A stretch of DNA of 12,408 nucleotides from Deltaproteobacteria bacterium RBG_16_54_11 (GTDB lineage Bacteria; Desulfobacterota; B13-G15; RBG-16-54-18): the NCBI GenBank assembly GCA_001797905.1, contig MGQS01000128.1:9518-21925 (forward strand), written 5' to 3'. A program made the translations under genes and the position numbers. Position 1 is the stretch's first letter. Each line of letters begins with the position of its first letter. Positions 6,053 to 12,408 of the stretch are shown here, piece by piece. A model generated the notes under the pieces. It did no database searches. It saw only the letters and a list, made by a program, of their open reading frames with translations, and was not told where the DNA came from.

Positions 6053-6793
6053 ATGAAAATCTTGATCACCAATGACGACGGTGTTTTCTCTGAGGGGCTG
6101 CGGGCCTTGGCCGATACGATGAAGGCCCTGGGTGAGGTGTATGTGGTGGCCCCTGATCGAGAGCGAAGCGCCGCCGCCCACTCCTTGACCCTTCACCGCC
6201 CCCTCAGGGTGGAAGAGGTTGCGCCGCGGGTCTACGCGGCAGACGGGACGCCGGTGGATTGTGTCAACCTGGCCATCTACGGTATCCTGAAAGGGCGTCC
6301 TGATCTCGTCGTCTCGGGGATAAACAACGGGCCTAATCTGGGCGAAGACCTCGTGTATTCGGGCACGGTCTCCGCCGCCTTTGAGGCCGCCTTTCTGGGC
6401 ATACCCGCCTTTGCCGTCTCCTTGGCCGCCCGGGAGGACTTCCGGTATCAGGGGGCGGCCAACTTTGCCCTCAAGGTAGCGGCCCATATCATGCAGGTAG
6501 GGCTTCCCAAGGATACCTTCTTAAACATCAACGTCCCCAACGTAAAGGAGGATGAGATACGCTCCTACAAGATCACCCATCAAGGCAAGAGGGTCTTTGA
6601 AGATGCGGTGGTGGAAAAGGTTGACCCGCGCGGCAAAAAATATTATTGGATAGGGGGAGGGGATCAGGGATTCCAGGAGATAGCGGGCACTGATTTTCAC
6701 GCCGTAGCGAACCACTATATCTCGATCACCCCGTTATGCGTCGATTTGACCAATCGCTCCGCCGTGCCGGAGCTGGAAGGATGGAGGTTATAA
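6053..6793 (+). CDS. surE: 5'/3'-nucleotidase SurE
   Basis: SurE is a metal-dependent phosphatase that removes phosphate from nucleoside 5'- and 3'-monophosphates and is linked to stationary-phase survival. The 246-residue product begins MKILITNDDGVFSEGLRAL, where D8 and D9 are metal ligands. VVAPDRERSAA supplies S39, and VSGINNGPNLG supplies N95, matching the metal site of characterised SurE proteins. GTPVDCVNLA (65-74) and YSGTVSAAFEAAFLGIPAFAVS (102-123) are also family hallmarks. The C-terminal part contains the FLNINVPNV strand and a YKITHQG segment. ATG 6053 is preceded by a pyrimidine-rich stretch without a recognisable Shine-Dalgarno, so translation may be modest. It lies 69 bases after the tRNA. 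The downstream 358 bases separate it from the fbp-fba pair. Confidence 0.97.
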   Translation: MKILITNDDGVFSEGLRALADTMKALGEVYVVAPDRERSAAAHSLTLHRPLRVEEVAPRVYAADGTPVDCVNLAIYGILKGRPDLVVSGINNGPNLGEDLVYSGTVSAAFEAAFLGIPAFAVSLAAREDFRYQGAANFALKVAAHIMQVGLPKDTFLNINVPNVKEDEIRSYKITHQGKRVFEDAVVEKVDPRGKKYYWIGGGDQGFQEIAGTDFHAVANHYISITPLCVDLTNRSAVPELEGWRL

Positions 6794-6824
6794 GGAAACA
6801 GGTTAACATATATAACGTGGTACA

Positions 6825-7136
6825 ATGAACTGAGACATAGTCATAAGGATCGGGCCTGAATATAAAATACAAAGCTTGGAGCTTCATGATTTTGGTCAAC
6901 AAGGCAGTGCCTCTGACCAGCATTCGCCTTCGGCTTATACTGAAAGATGAGTTTTCACGCTGGGTGCGGGTTTGTACACAAGGGCACCAAACGTAGAAAT
7001 AAAACAAAGCGATATTAAAGCTAAAAGCATTCGCTTCTTTGCCCCATGTGGCAATAGAGAAACCAATCGGACTTTAATGCATAATGATCTTCACGGAGGC
7101 GCTGCCGCAAAGAGATGGAAGAGAGTGCAGGGCTAA
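6825..7136 (+). pseudogene. Possible degraded or recoded small reading frame in the surE-fbp gap, interrupted by two TGA codons
   Basis: The 358-base stretch 6794-7151 has no clear gene. One frame starts with ATG at 6825 and ends with TAA at 7134-7136; its 103 codons contain no TAA or TAG, only TGA at codon 3 (6831-6833) and codon 42 (6948-6950). The peptide between the stops has a reasonably balanced composition, with segments such as VFTLGAGLYTRAPNVEIK and SIRFFAPCGNRETNRTL, but I recognise no family. There is no convincing Shine-Dalgarno before ATG 6825. It could be a pseudogene in which tryptophan codons mutated to TGA, a recoded gene, or simple chance. A separate 36-codon ORF at 6886-6996 in another frame is equally unproven. 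Confidence 0.15.
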
Positions 7137-7151
7137 AGGAAAGGAGGTCCC

Positions 7152-8147
7152 ATGATACGATTCGAGCAAACCTTTATGAATTTTCTCCTTCAACACCAGG
7201 AGAGACATAACCGCACACACCACTTCCTGATCCTCATGGATGCAATAATCAGTGCGGCAAAGCATATCCAACACTACTATTTGACGGGCGCCTTAAAGGG
7301 CAATCTCAGCTTAGCAGGTGCCGTAAACGTGCAGGGTGAGGATGTCATGAAAATGGATCAGATTGCCCAGGAGATCACCATTCATTATTTGAAGACGTCG
7401 GGTCGCATCATTCACGCGGTCAGTGAGGAAACGGAAGAGATCATACCGATGAATCCTGATGGGGGACGTTACTTTATCTATTTTGACCCGCTCGATGGAT
7501 CATCCAATCTTCCCCATGGTCTACCAGTCGGTTTTCTCTTTGGGATTGCGAAACGCAATCTGGAAGGCCCTGAGGACGGACACCTGAGGGCCGGGAAAGA
7601 TTATATCGCTGCCGGCATGTTTGTGATTCCGACTGGGACTTTTACCCTCGGGCTCAAGGATGCAGGTACCTGGCGGTTCCACATCGACGAGACAATGACT
7701 TTTGTCAGGCCTACTCAAATGATCCTTCCCGAGGACACCAAGAGCTGGGAGTTGTCATTCAATGAGTCAAACCGCCGCACCTATGCTGAGCATGTTCAGA
7801 AATGGATCATGGAGAATGAAGGTAAGTATGCATTCAGGTACCTTGGCGCGTTAGCTGGAGATTTTCATAGAATTCTGGCGAACGGCGGCATGTTCATGTA
7901 TCCGGCCATTATCAATCATCCAAATCCAAAAAAGAACCGTCCCGAGGGAAAACTGCGCCTCATGTACGAAGCGGCGGTAGTGGCCTTCATGTGCCGTGAA
8001 GCAGGTGGTGCAGCCGTTAATGAGGCCGGCATCCCAATTCTTGAGATTCAGCCGGAGAAACATCACCAGCGATCAGCACTGTACGTAGGTTCAAAGAAAC
8101 TGGTGGAAGAGATCGCGGGTATCTTAAGAGAGAAAGCAAAAGGTTAG
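7152..8147 (+). CDS. fbp: Class I fructose-1,6-bisphosphatase, divergent subfamily
   Basis: This enzyme should hydrolyse fructose-1,6-bisphosphate to fructose-6-phosphate, the committed gluconeogenic step. The 331 residues show the class I signatures: GAVNVQGEDVMKMD (56-69), SEE (91-93), the metal-binding DPLDGSSNL (112-120), DFHR (237-240), GGMFMYP (245-251), GKLRLMYEA (266-274) and EAGGAAVN (283-290). Two otherwise conserved stretches differ. After DPLDGSSN the usual IDVNVSVGTIFSI is LPHGLPVGFLFGI, and the usual GY-x-LYG-x-T-LV region reads GMFVIPTGTFTLGL. It may therefore have altered regulation or accept another sugar bisphosphate such as sedoheptulose-1,7-bisphosphate. AGGAGGT precedes ATG 7152 with short spacing. 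It is followed after 76 bases by the aldolase, and both probably form one operon. Confidence 0.9.
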   Translation: MIRFEQTFMNFLLQHQERHNRTHHFLILMDAIISAAKHIQHYYLTGALKGNLSLAGAVNVQGEDVMKMDQIAQEITIHYLKTSGRIIHAVSEETEEIIPMNPDGGRYFIYFDPLDGSSNLPHGLPVGFLFGIAKRNLEGPEDGHLRAGKDYIAAGMFVIPTGTFTLGLKDAGTWRFHIDETMTFVRPTQMILPEDTKSWELSFNESNRRTYAEHVQKWIMENEGKYAFRYLGALAGDFHRILANGGMFMYPAIINHPNPKKNRPEGKLRLMYEAAVVAFMCREAGGAAVNEAGIPILEIQPEKHHQRSALYVGSKKLVEEIAGILREKAKG

Positions 8148-8223
8148 GGTGCGGGATGGTAAGAACCGCAACCCAATTTTAATCGTTCGAAGAAAATTAA
8201 CAGATTTAAGAGGAGAGAAGACC

Positions 8224-9516
8224 ATGGCAAAAAAGAAAGTTTCTTCGACTGATTTTAAAAAAGCTCTTGATATCGGACGGCCGCCCAATATCAGGAAGCT
8301 TTTCCCCCATTCAAGGGCATTAATCGTGAGCGGCAAAGCAGTAGACCGGGCCATGCTCACTAAAGGGCACGCAATTGCAATGGCTGCAAACGGCCGCAAT
8401 CAGTTTGTCATCCGCGGAGCCCTACAAGCCGCCCAGCGAGCCAACGCTCCGGTTCTTATCGAGATCGCAAAATCGGAAGGAGGCACCAAGGCCTATTGTG
8501 CAGTGAACTTCTGGAATATTGCCATGTTGGTCGATACCATCTGCAACGAACTTGAAATTACCATCCCGGTGGCGATCCATGCCGATCATTATGGAATTAA
8601 AAACGAGAAGGATCTTGATGCTGCTAAGATTGAGATCCCTACTCTCTTTGAAGCAGGAATGACCTCGGTTGCCATTGATGCCTCTCATCTTCCCGATGAT
8701 AAAAATCTTTTAGCAAATATTGCCCTCCATCCTTATATTCCGAAATGGGCGGGGCTTGAAACAGAAGTGGGGGAAATCAAAGGAGAGGAAGGGCTTTCCA
8801 CCGTAGAAGAAGCCCGGTTTCTCATTCAAGGGCTGAATGCCCATGACATCTTTCCGGATTGGATCGCTTTGAACAATGGAACGACCCATGGCATTGAAGA
8901 GAAGGACTCCGGAATCCAAGTGCAATTGACCGCAGATATTCACAAAGCCTTAGAAAAATATAAGATCTCCGGCGCACAACATGGGACCTCCGGTAATAGT
9001 TCCGAGAGACTTCGCCAAATCGCAGCTAAAACCCATACAACAAAAGCCAATGTTGCCACTGCCTTGCAGATGATCTCCTGGGGCGTTCGGGTGAACGATT
9101 ATGGAAATGCCATTCTGGATGCAGAGGGAAATTTCAGTAAAGTAAAAGGAGAGGGTGTTTCCGAGGAGTTATGGGCAGAGATGGCGGCTTATGCCCAAGC
9201 GAAGAGCTGGAAGAAGGGGGACTATAAAAATCTTAACCTCCCCTTTGAAAATAAGCTGCTTGCACAACCCAAGGAGATCAGGGACCGGATGGTAAAGAAA
9301 GTAGAGGACTTCGCTTACAAGATGATGAGAGAGGTCTTCAATGCCGAGGATACCGCCCCCCTGGCCATCGAGACCATTGTGAAGGCAGGCTCCTCTGATC
9401 TTGGGTCTAAAGTCCTGCGGATGGAAAACCCCGCGGAATGGACGGAGAGCAAGATCACAGAACGAGCCGCCCGCCTGGGAGGCGATACGGGGCCTGCGGG
9501 CGGATTTGATGATTAG
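8224..9516 (+). CDS. Class II (metal-dependent) fructose-bisphosphate aldolase, long variant
   Basis: This probably condenses dihydroxyacetone phosphate and glyceraldehyde-3-phosphate to fructose-1,6-bisphosphate, feeding the phosphatase upstream. The metal-site layout is retained: HADH at 119-122 (a metal histidine, the catalytic aspartate and a second histidine), TEVGEIKGEEG (181-190), NNGTTHG (217-223) and AQHGTSGNS (251-259). The phosphate-binding segment normally written N-[IV]-[DN]-T-[DE] reads NVATA at 276-280, so the acidic residues are alanine. At 430 residues it is longer than the usual 285-360, the extra length lying mainly after residue 310. ATG 8224 is chosen because AGAGGAGAG lies just before it; an upstream in-frame start at 8149 lacks a site and would add unconserved residues. 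The first part is notably AT-rich. Specificity is uncertain; the superfamily is secure. Confidence 0.85.
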   Translation: MAKKKVSSTDFKKALDIGRPPNIRKLFPHSRALIVSGKAVDRAMLTKGHAIAMAANGRNQFVIRGALQAAQRANAPVLIEIAKSEGGTKAYCAVNFWNIAMLVDTICNELEITIPVAIHADHYGIKNEKDLDAAKIEIPTLFEAGMTSVAIDASHLPDDKNLLANIALHPYIPKWAGLETEVGEIKGEEGLSTVEEARFLIQGLNAHDIFPDWIALNNGTTHGIEEKDSGIQVQLTADIHKALEKYKISGAQHGTSGNSSERLRQIAAKTHTTKANVATALQMISWGVRVNDYGNAILDAEGNFSKVKGEGVSEELWAEMAAYAQAKSWKKGDYKNLNLPFENKLLAQPKEIRDRMVKKVEDFAYKMMREVFNAEDTAPLAIETIVKAGSSDLGSKVLRMENPAEWTESKITERAARLGGDTGPAGGFDD

Positions 9517-9699
9517 AAGGGGGGGGTAAATCAAGACATCGAAGTCTTCCTCTCTTATACAACGCATGCCCTTGTTGTGAGAGCAGGGAATGACGAGGAG
9601 CAAAATTTTAACTATCAACGAGAGGCCTGAGTCATACTTGACAAGGCATTCATATCGGGGACTTCAGCCCCAACGGTATTGAGGGGCAAACTGATAGTT
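9517..9699 (+). other. Intergenic gap between the aldolase and miaB, no gene recognised
   Basis: This 183-base gap holds a run of eight G just after the aldolase stop (9519-9526), an isolated TTGACA at 9638-9643 without a matching -10 element, and a short hairpin with GGGG 9657-9660 pairing CCCC 9668-9671. The frame shared by the aldolase and miaB is open across it except for one TGA at 9628-9630. No terminator with a T tract is visible. Confidence 0.4.
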
Positions 9700-11013
9700 A
9701 TGGAAAAGCGCGTTTACATCAAGACCTTCGGTTGTCAGATGAACGAACATGACTCCGAACGGATGCTCGCCCTGCTGGAGGGGTGTGGTTATCAGGAGAC
9801 AAAGAGGTGGGAGGAGGCCGATGTGATCCTGGTCAATACCTGCACCGTCCGGGAGAAGCCGGAGCAGAAGGCCTACAGCATCATGGGGCGCTTCCAGCAA
9901 CTCAAGGAGAACAATCCCGCAGTGATCGTCGGCATAGCCGGCTGTGTGGCCCAGCAGGAAGGGGAGCAGTTGTTGGCTCGCATTCCCAACCTTGATTTCG
10001 TCCTCGGACCCGGCAAGATCCACCGGCTCCCCGAGATCCTCCACGCTGTGGCACAGGGGAGCAGGGGGGTCTGCGCGGTGGACTTTGAGAATGGCGACCT
10101 CGTTGATCTCCCTATTCCCCACACACGGCAGCTGAGCGCCTATGTCACCATTATGCAAGGATGCGATAACTTCTGCAGTTATTGTATCGTCCCCTCGGTG
10201 CGGGGCAGGGAACGAAGCCGTCCTAGCAACGAAGTTCTGGCCGAGATAGACGCCTTGATCCAGTCAGGGGCAAAGGAAGTCGTCCTGCTGGGTCAAAATG
10301 TGAACGCGTACGCCAAAAATAAACCCCATGAGTTGACTTTCCCCCAGCTGTTGGCTAAGATAAACGAAATTCCAGGGTTGGAGAGGATCAGGTTTACCAC
10401 CTCCCATCCCAGGGATCTCACGGAGGAGACCATCGAGGCGTTTGGAACAGTGGAGCATCTCTGCGAGCACCTTCACCTCCCCTTCCAGGCGGGATCCGAT
10501 GGCGTACTCGCGAGGATGAACCGGGGTCATACGAGGGAGGAGTACCTTTCTAAGGCAAAGAGGTTGCGGGAGAAAGTCCCGCAGATCAGCATTACCGCCG
10601 ATGTCATGGTGGGCTTCCCGGGCGAGACGGAAGCGGACTTCGATCAGACCCTCGAGCTCATGCGGGCGGTGAAGTTTGACGGGCTCTATTCCTTTAAATA
10701 TTCCCCGCGCAAAGGGACGCGTGCTGCTCAGTGGCGAGATGATTGCCCCCCGGAGGTAAAGCAAAGGCGTCTGGAGGTCCTTCAGGAGCTCCAGCGCGGA
10801 ATAACATTAAGAAAGAACAAAGCATTGGAAGAAGCGGTAAAGGAGATATTGGTGGAGGGGCAAAGCAGAAATTCCCCCCGCAAGATGACGGGGAGGACGA
10901 GGTGTAACCGGATTGTCAATTTCACCGGAGGTCCCGAGCTGGCAGGAGAGTTGGTCAACGTAAAGATCACCGAGGGCTTGCAAAACTCCATACGGGGAGA
11001 ACGCTGTGGCTAA
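9700..11013 (+). CDS. miaB: tRNA-2-methylthio-N6-dimethylallyladenosine synthase MiaB
   Basis: MiaB is a radical-SAM methylthiotransferase that converts i6A37 to ms2i6A37 in tRNAs reading codons that begin with U. From ATG 9700 the product has 437 residues. The N-terminal UPF0004 domain (about 1-140) contains the auxiliary cluster cysteines C12 (KTFGCQMN), C48 (NTCTVREKPEQK) and C82 (GIAGCVAQQEG). The radical-SAM domain carries C155, C159 and C162 in GCDNFCSYCIVP, followed by RGRERSR, then FTTSHP, HLPFQAGSD and DVMVGFPGET. The last roughly 65 residues form a TRAM RNA-binding domain (GRTRCNRIVNF...GELVNVKIT). The QMNE and TVREKPEQK forms point to MiaB rather than MtaB or RimO. TTG 9679 in frame is a weaker alternative start. 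The 3' end overlaps the next gene by eight bases. Confidence 0.97.
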   Translation: MEKRVYIKTFGCQMNEHDSERMLALLEGCGYQETKRWEEADVILVNTCTVREKPEQKAYSIMGRFQQLKENNPAVIVGIAGCVAQQEGEQLLARIPNLDFVLGPGKIHRLPEILHAVAQGSRGVCAVDFENGDLVDLPIPHTRQLSAYVTIMQGCDNFCSYCIVPSVRGRERSRPSNEVLAEIDALIQSGAKEVVLLGQNVNAYAKNKPHELTFPQLLAKINEIPGLERIRFTTSHPRDLTEETIEAFGTVEHLCEHLHLPFQAGSDGVLARMNRGHTREEYLSKAKRLREKVPQISITADVMVGFPGETEADFDQTLELMRAVKFDGLYSFKYSPRKGTRAAQWRDDCPPEVKQRRLEVLQELQRGITLRKNKALEEAVKEILVEGQSRNSPRKMTGRTRCNRIVNFTGGPELAGELVNVKITEGLQNSIRGERCG

Positions 11014-11512
11014 AAAGGAGACCGTACTGTTTCGGGAGATGAAGGTGAGCGGCTTGACGGTAGATCCCTTTACCAATACCCCCATTGTGCTGCTCAAGGA
11101 CTTGCAGGAGAAAGAGACCGTCCCCATCTGGATTGGATTCTTTGAGGCCAGCGCCATCGGCGCCCAATTGGAAAAGGTCCAGATCACCAGACCGATGACC
11201 CATGACCTGATGAAAAACCTCCTCGACACCTTGGGAGTCACGGTGACAAAGGTCGAGGTCAATGACCTGCACGAAAATACCTTCTACGCCATAATCCACC
11301 TGGATATGGATGGAACACATTTCGCCATCGACGCCCGGCCGAGCGACGCCATTGCCTTGGCCCTGAGGACCAATGCCTCGATCTATGTACATGAAGAGGT
11401 GATCGCGAAGTCGAGGAAGATAGATCTGCGCCAGCAACGGGAGGGCGAGGAGGCCCTGGATGAGCTATTAGAAGGCCTCTCCTCCAAGGACTTCGGCAAA
11501 TACAAGATGTAG
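11006..11512 (+). CDS. Bifunctional nuclease (BFN/DUF151) domain protein
   Basis: This 168-residue protein belongs to the BFN/DUF151 family, named after a plant protein with reported RNase and DNase activity; the bacterial role is not well established. The single domain covers about residues 9-135: MKVSGLTVDPFTNTPIVLLKD, PIWIGFFEASAI, RPMTHDLMKNLLDTLGVTV, then FYAIIHLD and IDARPSDAIALALRTNASIYV, all typical. The C-terminal 30 residues are charged and less conserved. The start is GTG 11006, which overlaps the end of miaB by eight bases and is preceded by GGGGAG, so translation is likely coupled to miaB. The family often accompanies miaB in related genomes, which might hint at an RNA-related role, but that is inference. 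The protein has no signal peptide or membrane segment. Confidence 0.92.
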   Translation: MAKKETVLFREMKVSGLTVDPFTNTPIVLLKDLQEKETVPIWIGFFEASAIGAQLEKVQITRPMTHDLMKNLLDTLGVTVTKVEVNDLHENTFYAIIHLDMDGTHFAIDARPSDAIALALRTNASIYVHEEVIAKSRKIDLRQQREGEEALDELLEGLSSKDFGKYKM

Positions 11513-11591
11513 ATGGCGGAGGCGGTTTTCCCCCGTCTTTTTCCCCGAATTTTTCGCGTAGAATTGATCGAGTTTATTGTGTCATTCTGTA

Positions 11592-11614
11592 TCCCACCTG
11601 TGCCTGAGGCGGGA
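11592..11614 (+). repeat. Imperfect palindrome related to the hairpin after pheT
   Basis: TCCCACCT (11592-11599) pairs with AGGCGGGA (11607-11614) with one A-C mismatch and a seven-base loop. Its core matches that of 5141-5159 (TCCCGCC with GGCGGGA). It lies in the 179-base gap before the PHP gene, where I see no other feature apart from T-rich stretches near 11534-11556. Confidence 0.4.
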
Positions 11615-11691
11615 CAGGAGAAGAAATACCTATGTTTTTCGGGGATGACAAGCCATTGAACTTCAAAGAATGCCTTTGTGGGGTATGACCT

Positions 11692-12351
11692 ATGATAGAT
11701 CTGCACACCCATTCTCTCTTCAGCGATGGAGAGCTCGTCCCTGCCGAGCTGACGAGGAGGTTTGAGGCAGCTGGTTATAGGGCCCTCGCCATCACCGATC
11801 ATGGCGACCAGTCCAATATCGATTTGATCATCCCCCGGATCGTTGCTTTTTGTGAGGAGATCAATCGCCACGGCGGGATCAAGGTGATCCCCGGCATCGA
11901 GCTGACCCATATCCCCCCTGACGCTATACCTGCCCTGGTCAACAGGAGCAGGAAATTGGGCGCCAAATTGGTGGTGGTCCACGGAGAGACGATCGTAGAG
12001 CCGGTTGCCCCGGGGACCAACAGGATGGCCATCGATGCCTCCGCAGACATCCTTGCCCATCCCGGTCTGATCACCGAGGAAGAGGTCTTATCGGCTAAGG
12101 CAAACGCCGTATTTCTGGAGCTGACCTCGCGCAAGGGGCACTCTTTGACCAACGGCCATGTGGCCCGGCTGGCGCAAAAGGCAAAGGCCCCTCTGGTGTT
12201 GAACAGCGACGCCCATGCCCCCGGCGATATCTGGCCGATTGCTCGATTGCACGAGATCGTCGTGGGGGCCGGCCTGACAGAGGACGCCTATCAAACAATG
12301 ATAAAAAATGCCGAACAGATTGTGGAGCGATGCCTAACCTCAAGGAAATAA
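11692..12351 (+). CDS. PHP-domain metal-dependent phosphatase (histidinol-phosphatase-like)
   Basis: This 219-residue cytoplasmic protein has a complete PHP phosphoesterase domain. The candidate metal ligands are all in place: H5 and H7 with D12 in DLHTHSLFSDGE, H37 in ITDHGDQSN, E70 in PGIELTHI, H98 in VVVHGE, H123 in ILAHPG, and D173 with H175 in NSDAHAPGD. Such stand-alone PHP proteins are often annotated as histidinol-phosphatase-like, but no his gene is nearby and the true substrate is unknown. PHP domains also act on nucleotides and DNA ends. ATG 11692 gives the conserved MIDLHTHS beginning; GTGGGG upstream is a modest ribosome binding site. The 3' end overlaps the next reading frame by 22 bases, so the two are probably co-translated and perhaps functionally linked. 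The length is typical for a single-domain PHP protein. Confidence 0.9.
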   Translation: MIDLHTHSLFSDGELVPAELTRRFEAAGYRALAITDHGDQSNIDLIIPRIVAFCEEINRHGGIKVIPGIELTHIPPDAIPALVNRSRKLGAKLVVVHGETIVEPVAPGTNRMAIDASADILAHPGLITEEEVLSAKANAVFLELTSRKGHSLTNGHVARLAQKAKAPLVLNSDAHAPGDIWPIARLHEIVVGAGLTEDAYQTMIKNAEQIVERCLTSRK

Positions 12352-12408
12352 TAGCCGACTACATCCTCACGCTACCCCCCTACCCCAAGGGCAGGGAGTG
12401 GCGTGCAG
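12330..12408 (+). CDS. Start of an unidentified gene, cut by the window edge
   Basis: An ATG at 12330 opens a frame that continues to the end of the window and overlaps the PHP gene by 22 bases. The 26 visible residues begin MPNLKEIIADYILTLPP and continue with a YPKGREW segment; I do not recognise the family. GGAG just before the ATG could serve as a closely spaced ribosome binding site. The overlap suggests a coupled operon with the PHP gene. Since the fragment is short, a chance reading frame cannot be excluded. Confidence 0.5.
   Translation, partial: MPNLKEIIADYILTLPPYPKGREWRA

Noticed and set aside
6886..6996. A 36-codon ORF in the surE-fbp gap with GGAG four bases before its ATG
   Set aside because: It is too short, has no recognised family, and competes with another frame of equal merit; chance is the simplest explanation.
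8149..8223. An extended aldolase start at 8149
   Set aside because: It adds 25 basic residues not typical of aldolases, lacks a Shine-Dalgarno and begins one base after the fbp stop; ATG 8224 has a good site.
9514..9630. Possible read-through of the aldolase TAG stop (37 further in-frame codons to TGA), as in pyrrolysine proteins
   Set aside because: TAG is the ordinary stop of five genes here, the aldolase ends at a natural position, and no downstream stem-loop signal is evident.
9638..9643. A perfect -35 box TTGACA upstream of miaB
   Set aside because: No acceptable -10 hexamer lies 15-19 bases downstream, so I do not call a promoter.

Overview
The window reads as an ordinary chromosomal segment of a moderately G+C-rich Gram-negative bacterium, most likely a deltaproteobacterium in the broad sense (Desulfobacterota or relatives). 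I base this on gene order and family type: thrS-infC-rpmI-rplT-pheS-pheT-ihfA-merR, a tRNA-Pro and surE in one run, and a miaB / bifunctional-nuclease-domain / PHP-phosphatase run. No genome comparison could be run, so the taxonomic call is an inference.

Layout, all genes on the + strand. Positions 1-1598 hold the translation block: the 3' end of thrS, infC (which appears to begin at a rare AUA codon at 314, not at a downstream GTG), a 173-base structured gap, rpmI and rplT. Positions 1681-5874 hold pheS-pheT, an IHF-alpha/HU-type DNA-bending protein and a MerR-type regulator, as in many proteobacteria. A tRNA-Pro(GGG) with its own promoter-like sequence lies at 5907-5983, followed by surE. 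A 358-base gap without a clear gene follows. Then comes a two-gene sugar-phosphate unit: a divergent class I fructose-1,6-bisphosphatase and a long class II fructose-bisphosphate aldolase, the latter visibly more AT-rich. The right end holds miaB, overlapping a bifunctional-nuclease-domain gene, then a PHP-domain phosphatase that overlaps an unidentified gene running off the edge.

How the genes work together: IF3, L35, L20, ThrRS and PheRS form a translation supply operon in which feedback by IF3 (through its start codon) and by L20 (through RNA structure before rpmI) is expected from other bacteria. IHF and the MerR protein are nucleoid and regulatory neighbours. Fbp and Fba catalyse consecutive gluconeogenic steps (triose phosphates to fructose-1,6-bisphosphate to fructose-6-phosphate). 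MiaB modifies tRNAs.

Most interesting points: the AUA start of infC with a full-length Shine-Dalgarno; a compact RNA fold between infC and rpmI in which three helices abut without unpaired bases; the fbp-fba pair, in which both enzymes depart from well-conserved active-site motifs; and the absence of TGA among all 14 stop codons, next to a gap reading frame interrupted only by TGA. I found no CRISPR array, insertion sequence, prophage or defence system.
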